Shown here: positions 37,010-47,317 of the stretch, piece after piece
How the letters are laid out: every line of letters starts with the position of its first letter
Numbering within the stretch: the first letter of the stretch is position 1
From: Protula sp. h YS-2021
Lineage: Eukaryota > Annelida > Polychaeta > Sabellida > Serpulidae
Assembly (NCBI GenBank): GCA_949752745.1
Contig: OX457031.1
Span: 27,165,882 to 27,229,881, forward strand
Direction: 5' to 3'
DNA length: 64,000 bases
The notes under the pieces: generated by a model
What the model saw: the letters and a program-made list of their open reading frames with translations, nothing else
Databases searched by the model: none
Told to the model about the DNA's origin: nothing
Translations under genes and position numbers: made by a program

Positions 37010-37923
37010 TCTAAAGGCTTCCGGGATTCAAAAACTTGAGCGATTTTAGGTCAAGAAAACTCACTTTTGCTGCATCTACAACTTGTTTAATTTTTTTCGC
37101 TATAAATCGTGCCTAAAACTCTGTATTCCAAAGTAGACGAAAAAGAGCACTTGATTTTATGCCAGGTATAGTTAACCTTGTTTCCAACCAGCCGCGTTAC
37201 GCAACTACAAACATCGAAAGGAAACAACAGTGACCTGGAAAGAGGTAAATACCAACATAGGCCTGTTGGATCACAGATTTGTCACAAGAACTCACACGTC
37301 CTTGGACCAAACAACTGAATGGGTCAATACACAAAACGGACGATTTCTTTTCTCCAGAAAGTTAAAGGTTGCGATCTTAAAATTTTGCACGAGAAACGAG
37401 GTTATTTCTATTTCTATTACTTGCCTCGTAAAAATGCCACGAAATAACCCACCAAAGATTATACAATAATCCTCAATTCTGTATTAGGTTTGGGAATCGG
37501 GGATGACGAAATGGTACAACTGCACAATTCGACCTTGGTTCGCGATGTAATTTATTAATATCCATAAAATCACACAACAATGGAGTTTGAAAACATTTAA
37601 CTAGCGTCTGTTTCAAGAGTTAATTTGCGAATATCAAATTGATAAAAAACGATAGATTTTTTGTGTGAAGCGCTGTGACAGGACCCACACTATGAATGAC
37701 AAGCAGCTTTACTGAAATATCAATCGTCATCAATCAGGCCCCATTGTAATTACCCGTTTCCATAAAAGTCTCTTTCATGGCAGTGCAAGTAAACCAATCA
37801 AGTGGTATTGAATGCCATAACAAAGCAATAATATAATATAGGTAATAAATAATATAGATGAAAACCTTCTCACTCTTAGCTGATATTGGAAGTATTTGAG
37901 TGATTGTTATTTTAACTGTCTGC
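37010..37923. other. Spacer, nothing recognised
   Basis: A 79-codon frame at 37230-37469 has no recognisable motif and no homolog in the window. Nothing else seen. Confidence 0.4.
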
Positions 37924-38130
37924 CCCGGTATTCACCAAAGTTAACTGTGCAGTTAACCATGCTCCCAAAAGTGAAAATCGCTTGATCTAGCTTTATCATG
38001 CAAACAATTTTAGGTGGATTTTTGTGTGTTAAACGGTAAATTTCTTCATTTACTTTCGCGTGTTCTTGCTGCCAATGGAAGCAGTTAACGGAATAAATTA
38101 ACTATACAGTTAACTTTTATTAATAGGGCC
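37924..38130. mobile_element. GTTAAC-ended MITE, copy 1
   Basis: About 207 bp starting CCGGTATTCACCAAAGTTAAC and ending ...TAACTTTTATTAATAGGGCC. Closely matches 43883-44089 over its length (shared 'cagttaac', 'ctcccaaaagtgaaaatc', 'gatctagct', 'ctgctaac/ctgccaat'). The ends are inverted repeats carrying GTTAACTG. Non-autonomous. Confidence 0.75.
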
Positions 38131-39250
38131 ACTGACTTATAGTGCAGCGATAATTTCAACTTATATTTCAACGCGCAATCATTACAGCAACATGGCCATG
38201 GAAGGCTTTAAAATAAACTTGCATAATGGTAAATAACTAATTAAATACTCACATGAAATGACAAAATAAATAATCACCATATTCAACTGTTTAAGATTTC
38301 ACATTATTGCGAAATAACATTGCTTTATCCAAAATAATCCGATGGTACAATCTTAAGTAACATAGTAATTTCTTGTTTCTTTTGTAATAAGAACTTCGAT
38401 TGGAGCTGTCTTTTGACGTTTACAAAACTCATTATGGGGGGTCGATGGATCCGTCTACATAATTTCTCTGTATGTTTATTCTAGTATTGAGTTGGAAGCA
38501 CTTTTTTTTTAGTTTAAGGACAAGCCCTACAGAAAACAGCCACTACATTATTCATGCGTTCGTGTGGCTTCCTCTCGTGTCTTACAGCAGGCCTCTTACC
38601 AACACGTAACACGCTGAATGTCCCACTGCCTGATTTCATACAGGAATCGACTGCTATTGATTGGTGAACCGAAAGTTGTTAGAATAGCCCATTTACCAGG
38701 AAAGGTCCACAGGGGGAGGGGGAAGTCTTACTCCTGTTGGCCTGCGGCCGGTGATTAGGAACAGACCGTTGGTATTTACATGGATTTGTTTCATAGCTAT
38801 ATATACAACAGAAATTGAAAAGGACGGCTCTGATGCCAATGAGTGCAGCACTCGTTATGGCCATTTCTTCCAAAGCGCCGTTTTTTTAACCAGCTGTTTA
38901 TTTTTGAGTTGAATCTCAAACCTTAGCACATCGCACGGCTGTTGAGTTTGAACATTTTAACCAATGCATCATTAATGTCTTTCACTTCCCTTTATTTTGA
39001 TTTTAAAGCATTTATTTCTTGGTCAGCAACGTCCTTCCTCGAAGGAAGTAAATGGTGTATTTTATTACGTCAAGACCGTGACAATGCGTTGCTACAGTTG
39101 TTTTACTCCAGGCACCCCACACCCCCACTCCCTTAAACAAACTTCTAGTTTTGGTGTAAGTTATAGGCCATGTGTTAATCCGTGATCTCCTGTCCTATCG
39201 GCATCAACACCCACCGCCAGTTCCATGTATATTCTCCGCATATCCGTTAC

Positions 39251-39290
39251 CCCCCCCCCCCCCCCAATCCTTAGTTCCCACCTCCCACGT

Positions 39291-39369
<79 letters not shown>
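39251..39369 (+). repeat. Poly-C tract and (CT)n microsatellite
   Basis: A run of about 15 Cs (39251-39265) is followed, 28 bases on, by roughly 38 CT dinucleotides (39293-39369). Ser-Leu and Arg-Glu repeat frames here are artefacts of the microsatellite. Confidence 0.98.
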
Positions 39370-39372
<3 letters not shown>

Positions 39373-39393
39373 GTACCCATTCTAACATACAGG

Positions 39394-40165
39394 ACGACGG
39401 TAAAAATGGCAATGGAAAATATGGCACCGGAAAAATGGCACTTTTGAAACAAAGGAAAAAATGGCACCTTTGTTTCTTACATTTTCTAATATTTTATTTA
39501 CTTCACTTCATACTTTAAAAATAGAGCAGTCTTCCCTATTACATATTTTACATAAAATTGTAAATTAAATTTCACTTAATTTTCATTTATTTATTACAAG
39601 ATCCATAGTTTAGATAAAAATCTTCTCTCCAAGTATACTGCGTACGATTTACATAATTCACTGAATTATTTCCATTTTAACTGTTCACCATAAATTTTAG
39701 CATTTCTGAGTAAAACACTGCGATATGAATGCGTTTATATAAAAAGTATATCAAAGAAATGTTCAGAGTTAAGGGAAAAGGAACCCTGAGGATACGTCAG
39801 GGAAACGTTCAGGGTAAGGCTAAAGGACCATGAAGGAACCCCAGTGAGTAATACTATTACACATTTCCGTAGATAAAACGTTACGTAAAAATTCATCACA
39901 TGCTAACGTAAATGTGTATCGAGTTGTTTTTATAACTTTTAAAAATTGGTCATTGATATGTGAAATGATTCTTTTTTCAACTGAAATTCTATTTTTTTAA
40001 TTCAGGGTTTGTAATGAAAAATAAAAGTGCCATTTTTTCCGTATGTTCAAAAGTGTCATTTTTTCCGGTGCCATTTTTTCCAGTGCCATTTTTGCCGGTG
40101 CCATTTTTTCCAGTGCCATTTTTTCCTACACCCGCATTTTTGCTCTCCCGGTGCCATTAAAATGT
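39394..40165. mobile_element. Inverted-arm element with GGTGCCATTTTTTCC words
   Basis: The left arm (39400-39470) reads GGTAAAAATGGCAATGGAAA and GGAAAAATGGCACTTTTGAA; the right arm (40028-40165) has at least six copies of a GGTGCCATTTTTTCC-like word on the opposite strand. Reading the right arm backwards gives a match of about 50 bp to the left arm, including ATGACACTTTTGAA. The core is AT-rich and non-coding. Confidence 0.7.
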
Positions 40166-40169
40166 TGAG

Positions 40170-42290
40170 ACGTCGTTTTGCCTCGATTTCCTACACAGCT
40201 AAATTTCTGCTTCTATCCAATGTCATGCTGCGTATTGAGCATGTGTCCTCTCTAGGGTTACAACCAATGCTCATGTTTACTCAATTTTATGTCATATTTT
40301 TAGGTACCGAAGGAGGGGGAGGCATAAAAAAAAGACCAATTTTACTTACGAATGGATTTATAACTGATAAGGTGATTGAACCGAACCGCCTAAGGTATGC
40401 ACTCGCGAAACGGTAAGAGGAAAACAAAAAAAAACTCAAATTAAGGCTTTAAAGCTGAAGAGGCCCAAGTGAGATGCAACAGTCATTGTAGATTCTCTAA
40501 CCTATCGAAACTCTTGAGACTTAATTATACTGCAGCATAAAAATACTCAGTTCCAGTACAGGAAGTGTTGTAGAAATAATGCAGATCTGTGTCGGCAGAG
40601 AGTACAGCGGCGACCCTTGGTAGCATATGTGTTACCATACTTGCCCCCTTCCCTAAATAAATGGGGTAATGGGGTAATTCTGAGGCCAGACGCTGTCCGC
40701 TCGGAGTGCCAAAAGGGGTCATTTTATCAAGGGGGGGGGGGGTAATTTTCATTCCGTACTCTACGCACAATAACGGGAACGTCCTTTCGGGACCGCACTC
40801 CGCGTTTGGTTGTAAAATAGGTTATACGTTAAGGCATTAAATTCCGGTGGTGCGCAAGAGCCCCTCCCCTCCTGCCTTCCCCGGAGGCGATCACAGACCA
40901 AGCCACGATTCAGTCACGACAGTAGCAAAGCAACCGTGAAACACTGGCATAACAAAACACGCCATACCCAGAGGTTAATGCATACAAGACATGGATGATC
41001 AAACACATTCTGTGTAATTGAATGAAACCGCAGTCAAAAGAGCGCAAAGCCATCACGTAATGTTATTATCGACTGTAAATGTCTCTCATTAAGGCACAGC
41101 AATTATCTATGGAACGTCATCTGATTGTCCTGTAGGAGGGTTGATGGAGGCATCACATGGCCCAGTCACACTGAGCAATAAAGTACACTGGCAATGTGAT
41201 GGTTCGTGTGTATTTTATATGACATTTCCCATCTCTGAAGTGATTTTATTTAAAGCATATGCTGTAGTCGTATCATTGGTTCTAACAAACGTCTCTGGAA
41301 TGTAAGATCCAATCATTTCTGTGCCGGTAAGACAATTGAAATGTAGTTTCTGATGATAAATGAGACTTAATGCGACCACTTATGTCCTTAGGACGGCAAG
41401 GGCAAAATTGCTCTGTCTCTAAGAGAAAAATGGTCAACGCTTTTTATTTTGACATTGACGAAAAAAGGCCAAGGTCACCTAGGTATCTCTTATGTAACGT
41501 ATTATAGGAAACCGAGCTCCAGATAGTCCCACCTCTAACGTTTTTTTTTTTTTAGATAATTGTCTATGTCCGGCTGTTTTCATCGACCTAAACATTACAC
41601 CACCAAGATGATACCCGCCCCTCTAGAGGTTCCGCAATAATTGCTTTTGTGTATTGTGGTGCACTTCTAGTCCGACTTCAAGCGGTGATAAAATAGCAAT
41701 TTGTTCGAATGTTATATCAGCGATTGATTTCATGATTTAGCTACGCGTTAGTTCAGAAAACGCCATTGAACAGGGTCACATTGCATAAGGATAGATTTGA
41801 TATAACCTACATTTGATATAGCTTACATATCATACAGCATGCATTTGATATAGCCCACATTTGGGTTGCATTATAAATGCTCCACTTAATTATTTCTGTG
41901 GCCAATACTGTATATTTTTTTGTTTTTCCGGAAGGAAGGGGAACTCGCATTCAAACTGGTTACCATGCATGTCCATGACTTTGTAAAACGACCGGTAAAC
42001 ATGGCGTGCAAACTTGGAAAAACACCGCGTTTTAAACCTAAGGCGGACATCCATGTAAATTATATCCAAAACGCGAAGTGTCAAATTCAGTAATGAAAAA
42101 TTCACTAAATTTCTTTATGAGTACAGGCACAGCCAGAAGGCTCTTAAATTTATAAGGATGTGTACACAATTTTAGAGTTTCCCCCTTTTGTATGGAGTGG
42201 AGTTCCGAAAGAACGCCGGCCTCACCCCTCCCCAACCCACCTTTGTGAGCAATGCGGTGTACTGAATATGATACGAAAACAGAAAACAAT
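40170..42290. other. Spacer, nothing recognised
   Basis: Short frames only. A T-run (41541-41553) and G-run (about 40730-40742). A local repetition of 'catttgatatag' phrases at 41795-41860. No gene seen. Confidence 0.45.
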
Positions 42291-42291
42291 A

Positions 42292-42364
42292 AGAAAAAAA
42301 GGACGAACGGCTGCTTGCACAAATTCGTATAACCCTTGCAAGCCAAAGGCTTGTCAAGTGTTAA
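42292..42364 (-). mobile_element. TTAACACTTGACAAG repeat, end fragment
   Basis: Minus-strand copy of the left end only: TTAACACTTGACAAGCCTTT, then GCAAGGGTTATACGAATTTG and the GAGCAGCCGTTCGTCC-like region. The rest of the element is absent. Confidence 0.75.
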
Positions 42365-42915
42365 TCAGGGAATATAAATTAGCCATTTAGGCATGACAAT
42401 CGAAACGACCAGTTCGTTGTGTGTTGCCTCCAGAACTTACTTATAACACAGGATAGGACAGTTGGATGTGACTCACAGTCGGCTAATGCACTCTCCCATT
42501 CTTGATCTTTTTTTTGGGGGGGGGGGGAGGTGCCTCTTCTAGGGTAAGAATACAGATAAGCATCCAGTACGGAACGATTGAAATGTGGTCCTGTCTGCAA
42601 GTAATTCCTATTTGTGGATCGATCCCATTCCAGGGTTTTCACGTACATTGCAGACGTTCTCCTGCTCAATATACCTACTATTAGGGCTCAAGTGTAATTT
42701 AACCCTGAAATAACGCCACTGATTAAAATTTATTAGCGAAATAAATTGAAAATATTCGGCAAATTACCACCCTGTCAAAAAAAAAAACAAAAACGCAACC
42801 GCACTTTTTTCCTAATACACAATATATAGTCTCTTTTACTGGCTTTTTCTTTAAAGACAGAACCAACCTGCCAATCAAATGGCTCCTAGTTTAAACATTT
42901 GACAGCTTTACATTA

Positions 42916-43480
42916 TTAACACTTGACAAGCTGTTACCTTGCAAGGATTATATGAATTTGTGCGAGCAGCCGTTCGTCCTCTTTTTTTTCTTCTTGACAG
43001 TTTTCTGATTTTTTGTGTCTTCTTCTCTGACACCATGGGCCCTAGGACCATGAAACTTGGGACTTATGAAGAGCTTGATCAGAACGTGTACATGTCACTT
43101 TTTATTTTTGTCTTCGATTTCGTTTTCTTTGTTAAAACGCCATGTGAAAAGAGTGTATTTTCTGCAAGTAAATGCGGAGCATTTAACGTAAGCACAGAAC
43201 ACCATACAGTTGCTCAGCTTTCTGCGAGCTCTCACTGCATAAATAGATAACACAGCGTATGCCTGATCAGTCAATCAAACCTAAGTCAACAAAAAGCAAA
43301 CACTACTTCGTTATATGCATACATGCTGCGGCATGTGGCTCTGTAGCACGTGGCTCTGTACATAGTTGTATAACACACTGAATACATGTTGTAAAATACT
43401 TTATATTATTCAAGGAATAACCCACTCAATGAAGTATTTTTACGTTTTAATTTTTGTCAAGTGTTTACTATTTCGCTAGC
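42916..43480 (+). mobile_element. TTAACACTTGACAAG TIR element, full copy A
   Basis: Starts TTAACACTTGACAAG and ends TTGTCAAGTGTTTA plus TTTCGCTAGCG, so the termini are inverted repeats. Contains an 80-odd-codon frame (to 43250) with SDTMGPRTMKLGTYEELD that is also largely open in copy B. The paired copy B lies in opposite orientation at 47931-48442. No transposase motif seen; probably non-autonomous. Confidence 0.75.
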
Positions 43481-43882
43481 GTAATGCGGCTCTAGTTTTA
43501 CTTCTAAAGTATTCCAGCAGCTTTTTTGTGGATCCGTTAAATGAAAGCTATTAATCGCAGCGGGCCTGCATAGAGCCCCACAGATATCGCCTGGTCATTA
43601 AGGGCAAAGAAGCAAAACATCGACGCAGGCAAAACGTGGAGTAATTATTCACTTACATTTTGATGGGGAAAGGCTCCAAATTATAAAACAAAAAAACAGG
43701 AGTAATAGTTATTTTTAGATTATTCGAGAGTTCTTCGTCACCCGTTTTATAAACATTGCCCACAAAACGGTTGGTTTTATGCAGTGATCATTCATTCTCT
43801 TGTTGACCACGATGAAGCCACAAAATGCTTTTCAGTTAAAACATGCCATCTAATAATTACGGTTCATGTAGTAACTCTCAGT

Positions 43883-44089
43883 CGCCGTATTCACAGAAGT
43901 TAACTGCACAGTTAACTGTACTCCCAGAAGCGAAAATCAGTGGATCTAGTTGCATGGCGCGCGAATATATTTGGGTGGACTTATTTTGCTAACAGGATAA
44001 ATTTATTACTTTATTTCGGACATTCTGGCTGCTAACAAAGCAGTTAATGGAATCAGTTAACTGTACAGATAACTTTCGTGAATACGGTC
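43883..44089. mobile_element. GTTAAC-ended MITE, copy 2
   Basis: Starts CGCCGTATTCACAGAAGTTAAC and ends CAGATAACTTTCGTGAATACG; the ends are inverted repeats of about 22 bp. Paralogous to 37924-38130. Confidence 0.75.
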
Positions 44090-44150
44090 ACAGAACGTCA
44101 CTTTGTTTCTTTTTTCCACCAAAACAGCCATTTGTTTATCCTGAATCCAA

Positions 44151-44151
<1 letters not shown>

Positions 44152-44236
<85 letters not shown>

Positions 44237-44285
44237 GTTATTATTGCTGCTGCTGCTGCTGTTGTTGTTGTTGTTGTTGTTGTTA
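44152..44285. repeat. Compound (TTA)n-(TGC)n-(TTG)n microsatellite
   Basis: About 27 TTA triplets, a short mixed stretch, five TGC and about nine TTG/TGT triplets. Poly-Tyr/Cys and poly-Asn frames here are artefacts. Confidence 0.98.
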
Positions 44286-44289
44286 TACA

Positions 44290-45540
44290 TGTTTTGTTTG
44301 TCAACAAATAAAATGACTTTTCCTTACTGAATTTCACGATTTCAAGATATGCCTCTTTTGCAAGTTCAACAGACTTATCTGTTATTTTTAATTCCAGGCT
44401 ATATCATTGCTTCTATTGTTAGACCGGCACAGGGGCTCCGTTATTGTCAGAAACGGGCTCGAAGTGACGTTGGGAGAAGAAATGCATGAATTATATTACT
44501 GTTACAAGTCATGGTAACAAGTGAGGATACGATGAAGGTTGCATCTTGCTCTCGGGCCGACCGTCTTTTTGAACGGCCCTAGAACCGTTAGCTCTTATCA
44601 CTCCCGCCCACTCCACACTGGAAACCACAACGCCCCATGGTCCTCGATGAAATGTTCAATTAGACCATGGGCCAATTTCTACATCGAAAAACAGTAGAAA
44701 TTATGGTTCAAAGCAATGGTAATAACATGTAATTTTATTATTTCTGTTTACAATAATAATGCGTATTGAAAGTGACTTGTCATGTTTTTCACACCAGCGG
44801 CAGGCAGCTCATGAGCTGATATTTTATAGCTATTTTTTACTTCTGGCCATAACAAACGATTAAGCGATCAAGGGCTGGAGAAGAATAACCGGCTACCCAC
44901 GGCAGAGCCGGAAGTGTTTATGCTTTTATTGGAAATAAAACGAGATATAAAAGTAGCCAAATGACTGTATAAGCAAGTCAAGTCAGTTAACGGATACATA
45001 GTTACATTAATCAGTTTTTGGTGAACGTAGAAAATCCCCGGAATAACGCCTCCGAACAATGTTAATGCCACTCACATTTTGGAAATTGGAGAAGAAAGCC
45101 CCCCTCCCCCACCCCCTCCGTCTTCCGCCCTTAAAGATTTTTGCCATACCCAGCGATAATCTCTCCTATGTATATACATACAATCTGTGCTGTCTGTACC
45201 CACCTCACACACAAAAGCAAAAACTTGTGCTGTTGTTAAGTAGTTAATATAGTTTGTAACCATGGCTGTGATGGGCTAACCTTAGAGTTTCGCCCTACAT
45301 TGAAACAATACTTACAGCAGCTTTCCAATGCACCATAACAAAAAGAGAACTTCTCTTGTCACAGCGCATAGCGGCAATTACCCTTCTGACTATAATATAC
45401 TGTATTAGTTTATTAGTCACCACTGCTTCTCAGACTTATAAATGGGGATCAAGTAGCTTCATTCATAGTGAAGTTGAAATATTTCCTGGAGAGAGAACCG
45501 TTGTGTCGGGGCTGTTCGGTTTGATTGCCAATCATCTCGA
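44290..45540. other. Spacer, nothing recognised
   Basis: No repeat family or coding motif was recognised in this stretch on either strand. Confidence 0.4.
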
Positions 45541-45775
45541 CTAGTCATCGAAGGCAACTTGACAGCAAGGCTTTAAGCAGAAACGCTCTTAAAAGGCTCA
45601 ATGGTACCCGCACTGTACAAACGACATACCACGATTGTCATGCACGACAAGGCGTGCCCTCATGTGGTGAAAACTACAAATCTTTTTCGAGCTTACCAGA
45701 TCCAGACCCTTCAATGGCCTCTATACTAATCTCAAATAAACACCATTGAACACGTTTGACACATGCTCGTAGAGT
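45541..45775 (+). mobile_element. Tc1 transposase fragment
   Basis: Translates with one TAA and one TAG to LVIEGNLTA, ETLLKGSMVPALYKRH, IVMHDKACPHVVKT, IQTLQWP and NTIEHV. This is the second half of a Tc1 DDE domain (compare LV..GNLTA, HDNARPHVA, IEHVWD in the family): the second catalytic Asp is present, Asn-Ala-Arg is changed to Lys-Ala-Cys. Both ends are truncated; a different and older relic than 11266-12619. Confidence 0.75.
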
Positions 45776-46065
45776 TCCAGCCCATACGTAAATAAACAAA
45801 GTAAATATATGTAAATTTTAGGATTCCAACAACAGATTAGCTTTATTTATCCTTTTGAGAGAGTAAAGGTGAACGAACGACGTACTGTTGAAACCTATAT
45901 AAGAAAATAAACAAAAATTGAAGAAACTAGTTGTCACCAATTGTGAGTTTTTTCGCCCTAAATATCTTGGTAAAATCAGTGCCATTAAAACGGCAATGAA
46001 AAAAGCAGATTTCACAAAGGCAACAAACAGGGATAGGCAGACAAACGATATATATTTGGGCTAAA

Positions 46066-46385
46066 CGTGGTGGATTTGTCAATTTAAAAACTGTAAAAAG
46101 TAAAAATGTTTACAAAGAACTTACGTCAACAGACCCAAATTTATATAATAAAGCCCAGCGTTTAAACTTAGCTCTGAAATACAACTGCGAAACCAGGTTC
46201 AGTTCATTGCAATATAAAATAATATATAATGTTATTAACTGTGGTAGCAATGTGTGTCAATGGAAAATAGAAAGAACAGACAACAACAAGCAACAATGAG
46301 CTTAAGGATGCTATAAAGCATGTACTTGTCAAATGCACCAAAATTCAACCCTTCCTTAACAGAATATTTGATATATCGGCCCATG
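46066..46385 (+). mobile_element. Non-LTR retrotransposon C-terminal fragment
   Basis: A + strand frame reads NVYKELTSTDPNLYNKAQ, then FSSLQYKIIYNVINCGSN, VCQWKIERTDNN and, after a short disruption, AIKHVLVKCTKIQPF. This follows the zf-RVT-like pattern at the C-terminus of LINE polymerases (QYKilHrii.tN..L.kwki ... C ... H.l..C). The reverse transcriptase itself is absent. Confidence 0.6.
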
Positions 46386-47004
46386 CACTAACGTCTGTTG
46401 CATAATTTTGTTAAAAAAATACATTACTTTGACACATGAGCCAGCACGTAATTTTACTGTGTTGGTAATTAAATGGTATGTTCGTTTATGGTTCAACGGT
46501 CTCTGATAAGGAAATACCAACGCCTGATGCACTACCACAACATTCTGAAAAAAAATCGGGACTCGGGCCTCATATGAGCTTTCCAATAACAATTTCCGTG
46601 GTTCAGTTTTGAGAAAAAAACAACGCACAAAATTATTCACTAAATTGTCATTGTCAAAGGTGAAATTTCCGGATAGTTGAGCAAAAATAAAGGCTGTTAA
46701 ACGCCGAACTTCGTACTGAATTGCTTCAAAGCAGTGAAACACTGTTTTTCAAACAAATGCCAGGTTTTCAGTTTAATTGAAATTAATAGATTTTAGATTA
46801 GATTTTCCTCACGTTTTTGACAATCAAACTGTAGCCTATATAATTTAAAAGATCAGATTTAGACAAAATCAAAAGCAAAACGCCCCATGCACACGCTTTT
46901 TCATAAATCGTTATGCTTAAATATCTCTTTAAACTGAACCAAACAATATACGAGACAAATTGAACTTTTTCGAAAAGATGCGAACAATTAAAAGATGTCT
47001 TTGA

Positions 47005-47110
47005 CGCGCTTTTAATAAGACACTGTGGAATGTCGTTTTCACATTAATAAGACACTGGAATGTCGTTTTCACATTAATAAGACACTGTGGAATGTCGTTT
47101 TCACATTTAT
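47005..47110. repeat. Three-copy tandem repeat
   Basis: Three copies of a 33-36-bp unit (aataagacactgtggaatg + tcgttttcacatt); the middle copy lacks TGT after 'gacac'. Sits just downstream of the CHST15-like copy 1 stop codon. Confidence 0.9.
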
Positions 47111-47317
47111 TTGTATCTGAGGATTTAACTGATTATTGTGCCATTTAAGTTTAGAAAATGAATTTGCTACATCATTAATTCAGTTGTTAAGATCATTTAA
47201 TCATTTTACTGATATCAATCATTCAATTAATGATATAAAAATGGACAGAATATGTGAGATGTGAAACAGACTCGGTGACAATAAAGCAATTTATTAATAC
47301 CAAGAATAACCTTGAAC

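Noticed and set aside
39204..39518. Ser-Leu / Arg-Glu repeat proteins
   Set aside because: Translation of the CT microsatellite in several frames.
42038..42669. Overlapping frames of 61-102 codons on both strands
   Set aside because: Part derives from the TTAACACTTG repeat end and a G-run; no domain or conservation within the window.
44047..44337. Poly-Tyr, poly-Asn and poly-Ile frames
   Set aside because: Translation of the TTA/TGC/TTG microsatellite.
46356..46742. 128-codon minus-strand frame as a gene
   Set aside because: Overlaps the end of the + strand LINE remnant, no recognisable motif, no splice context.
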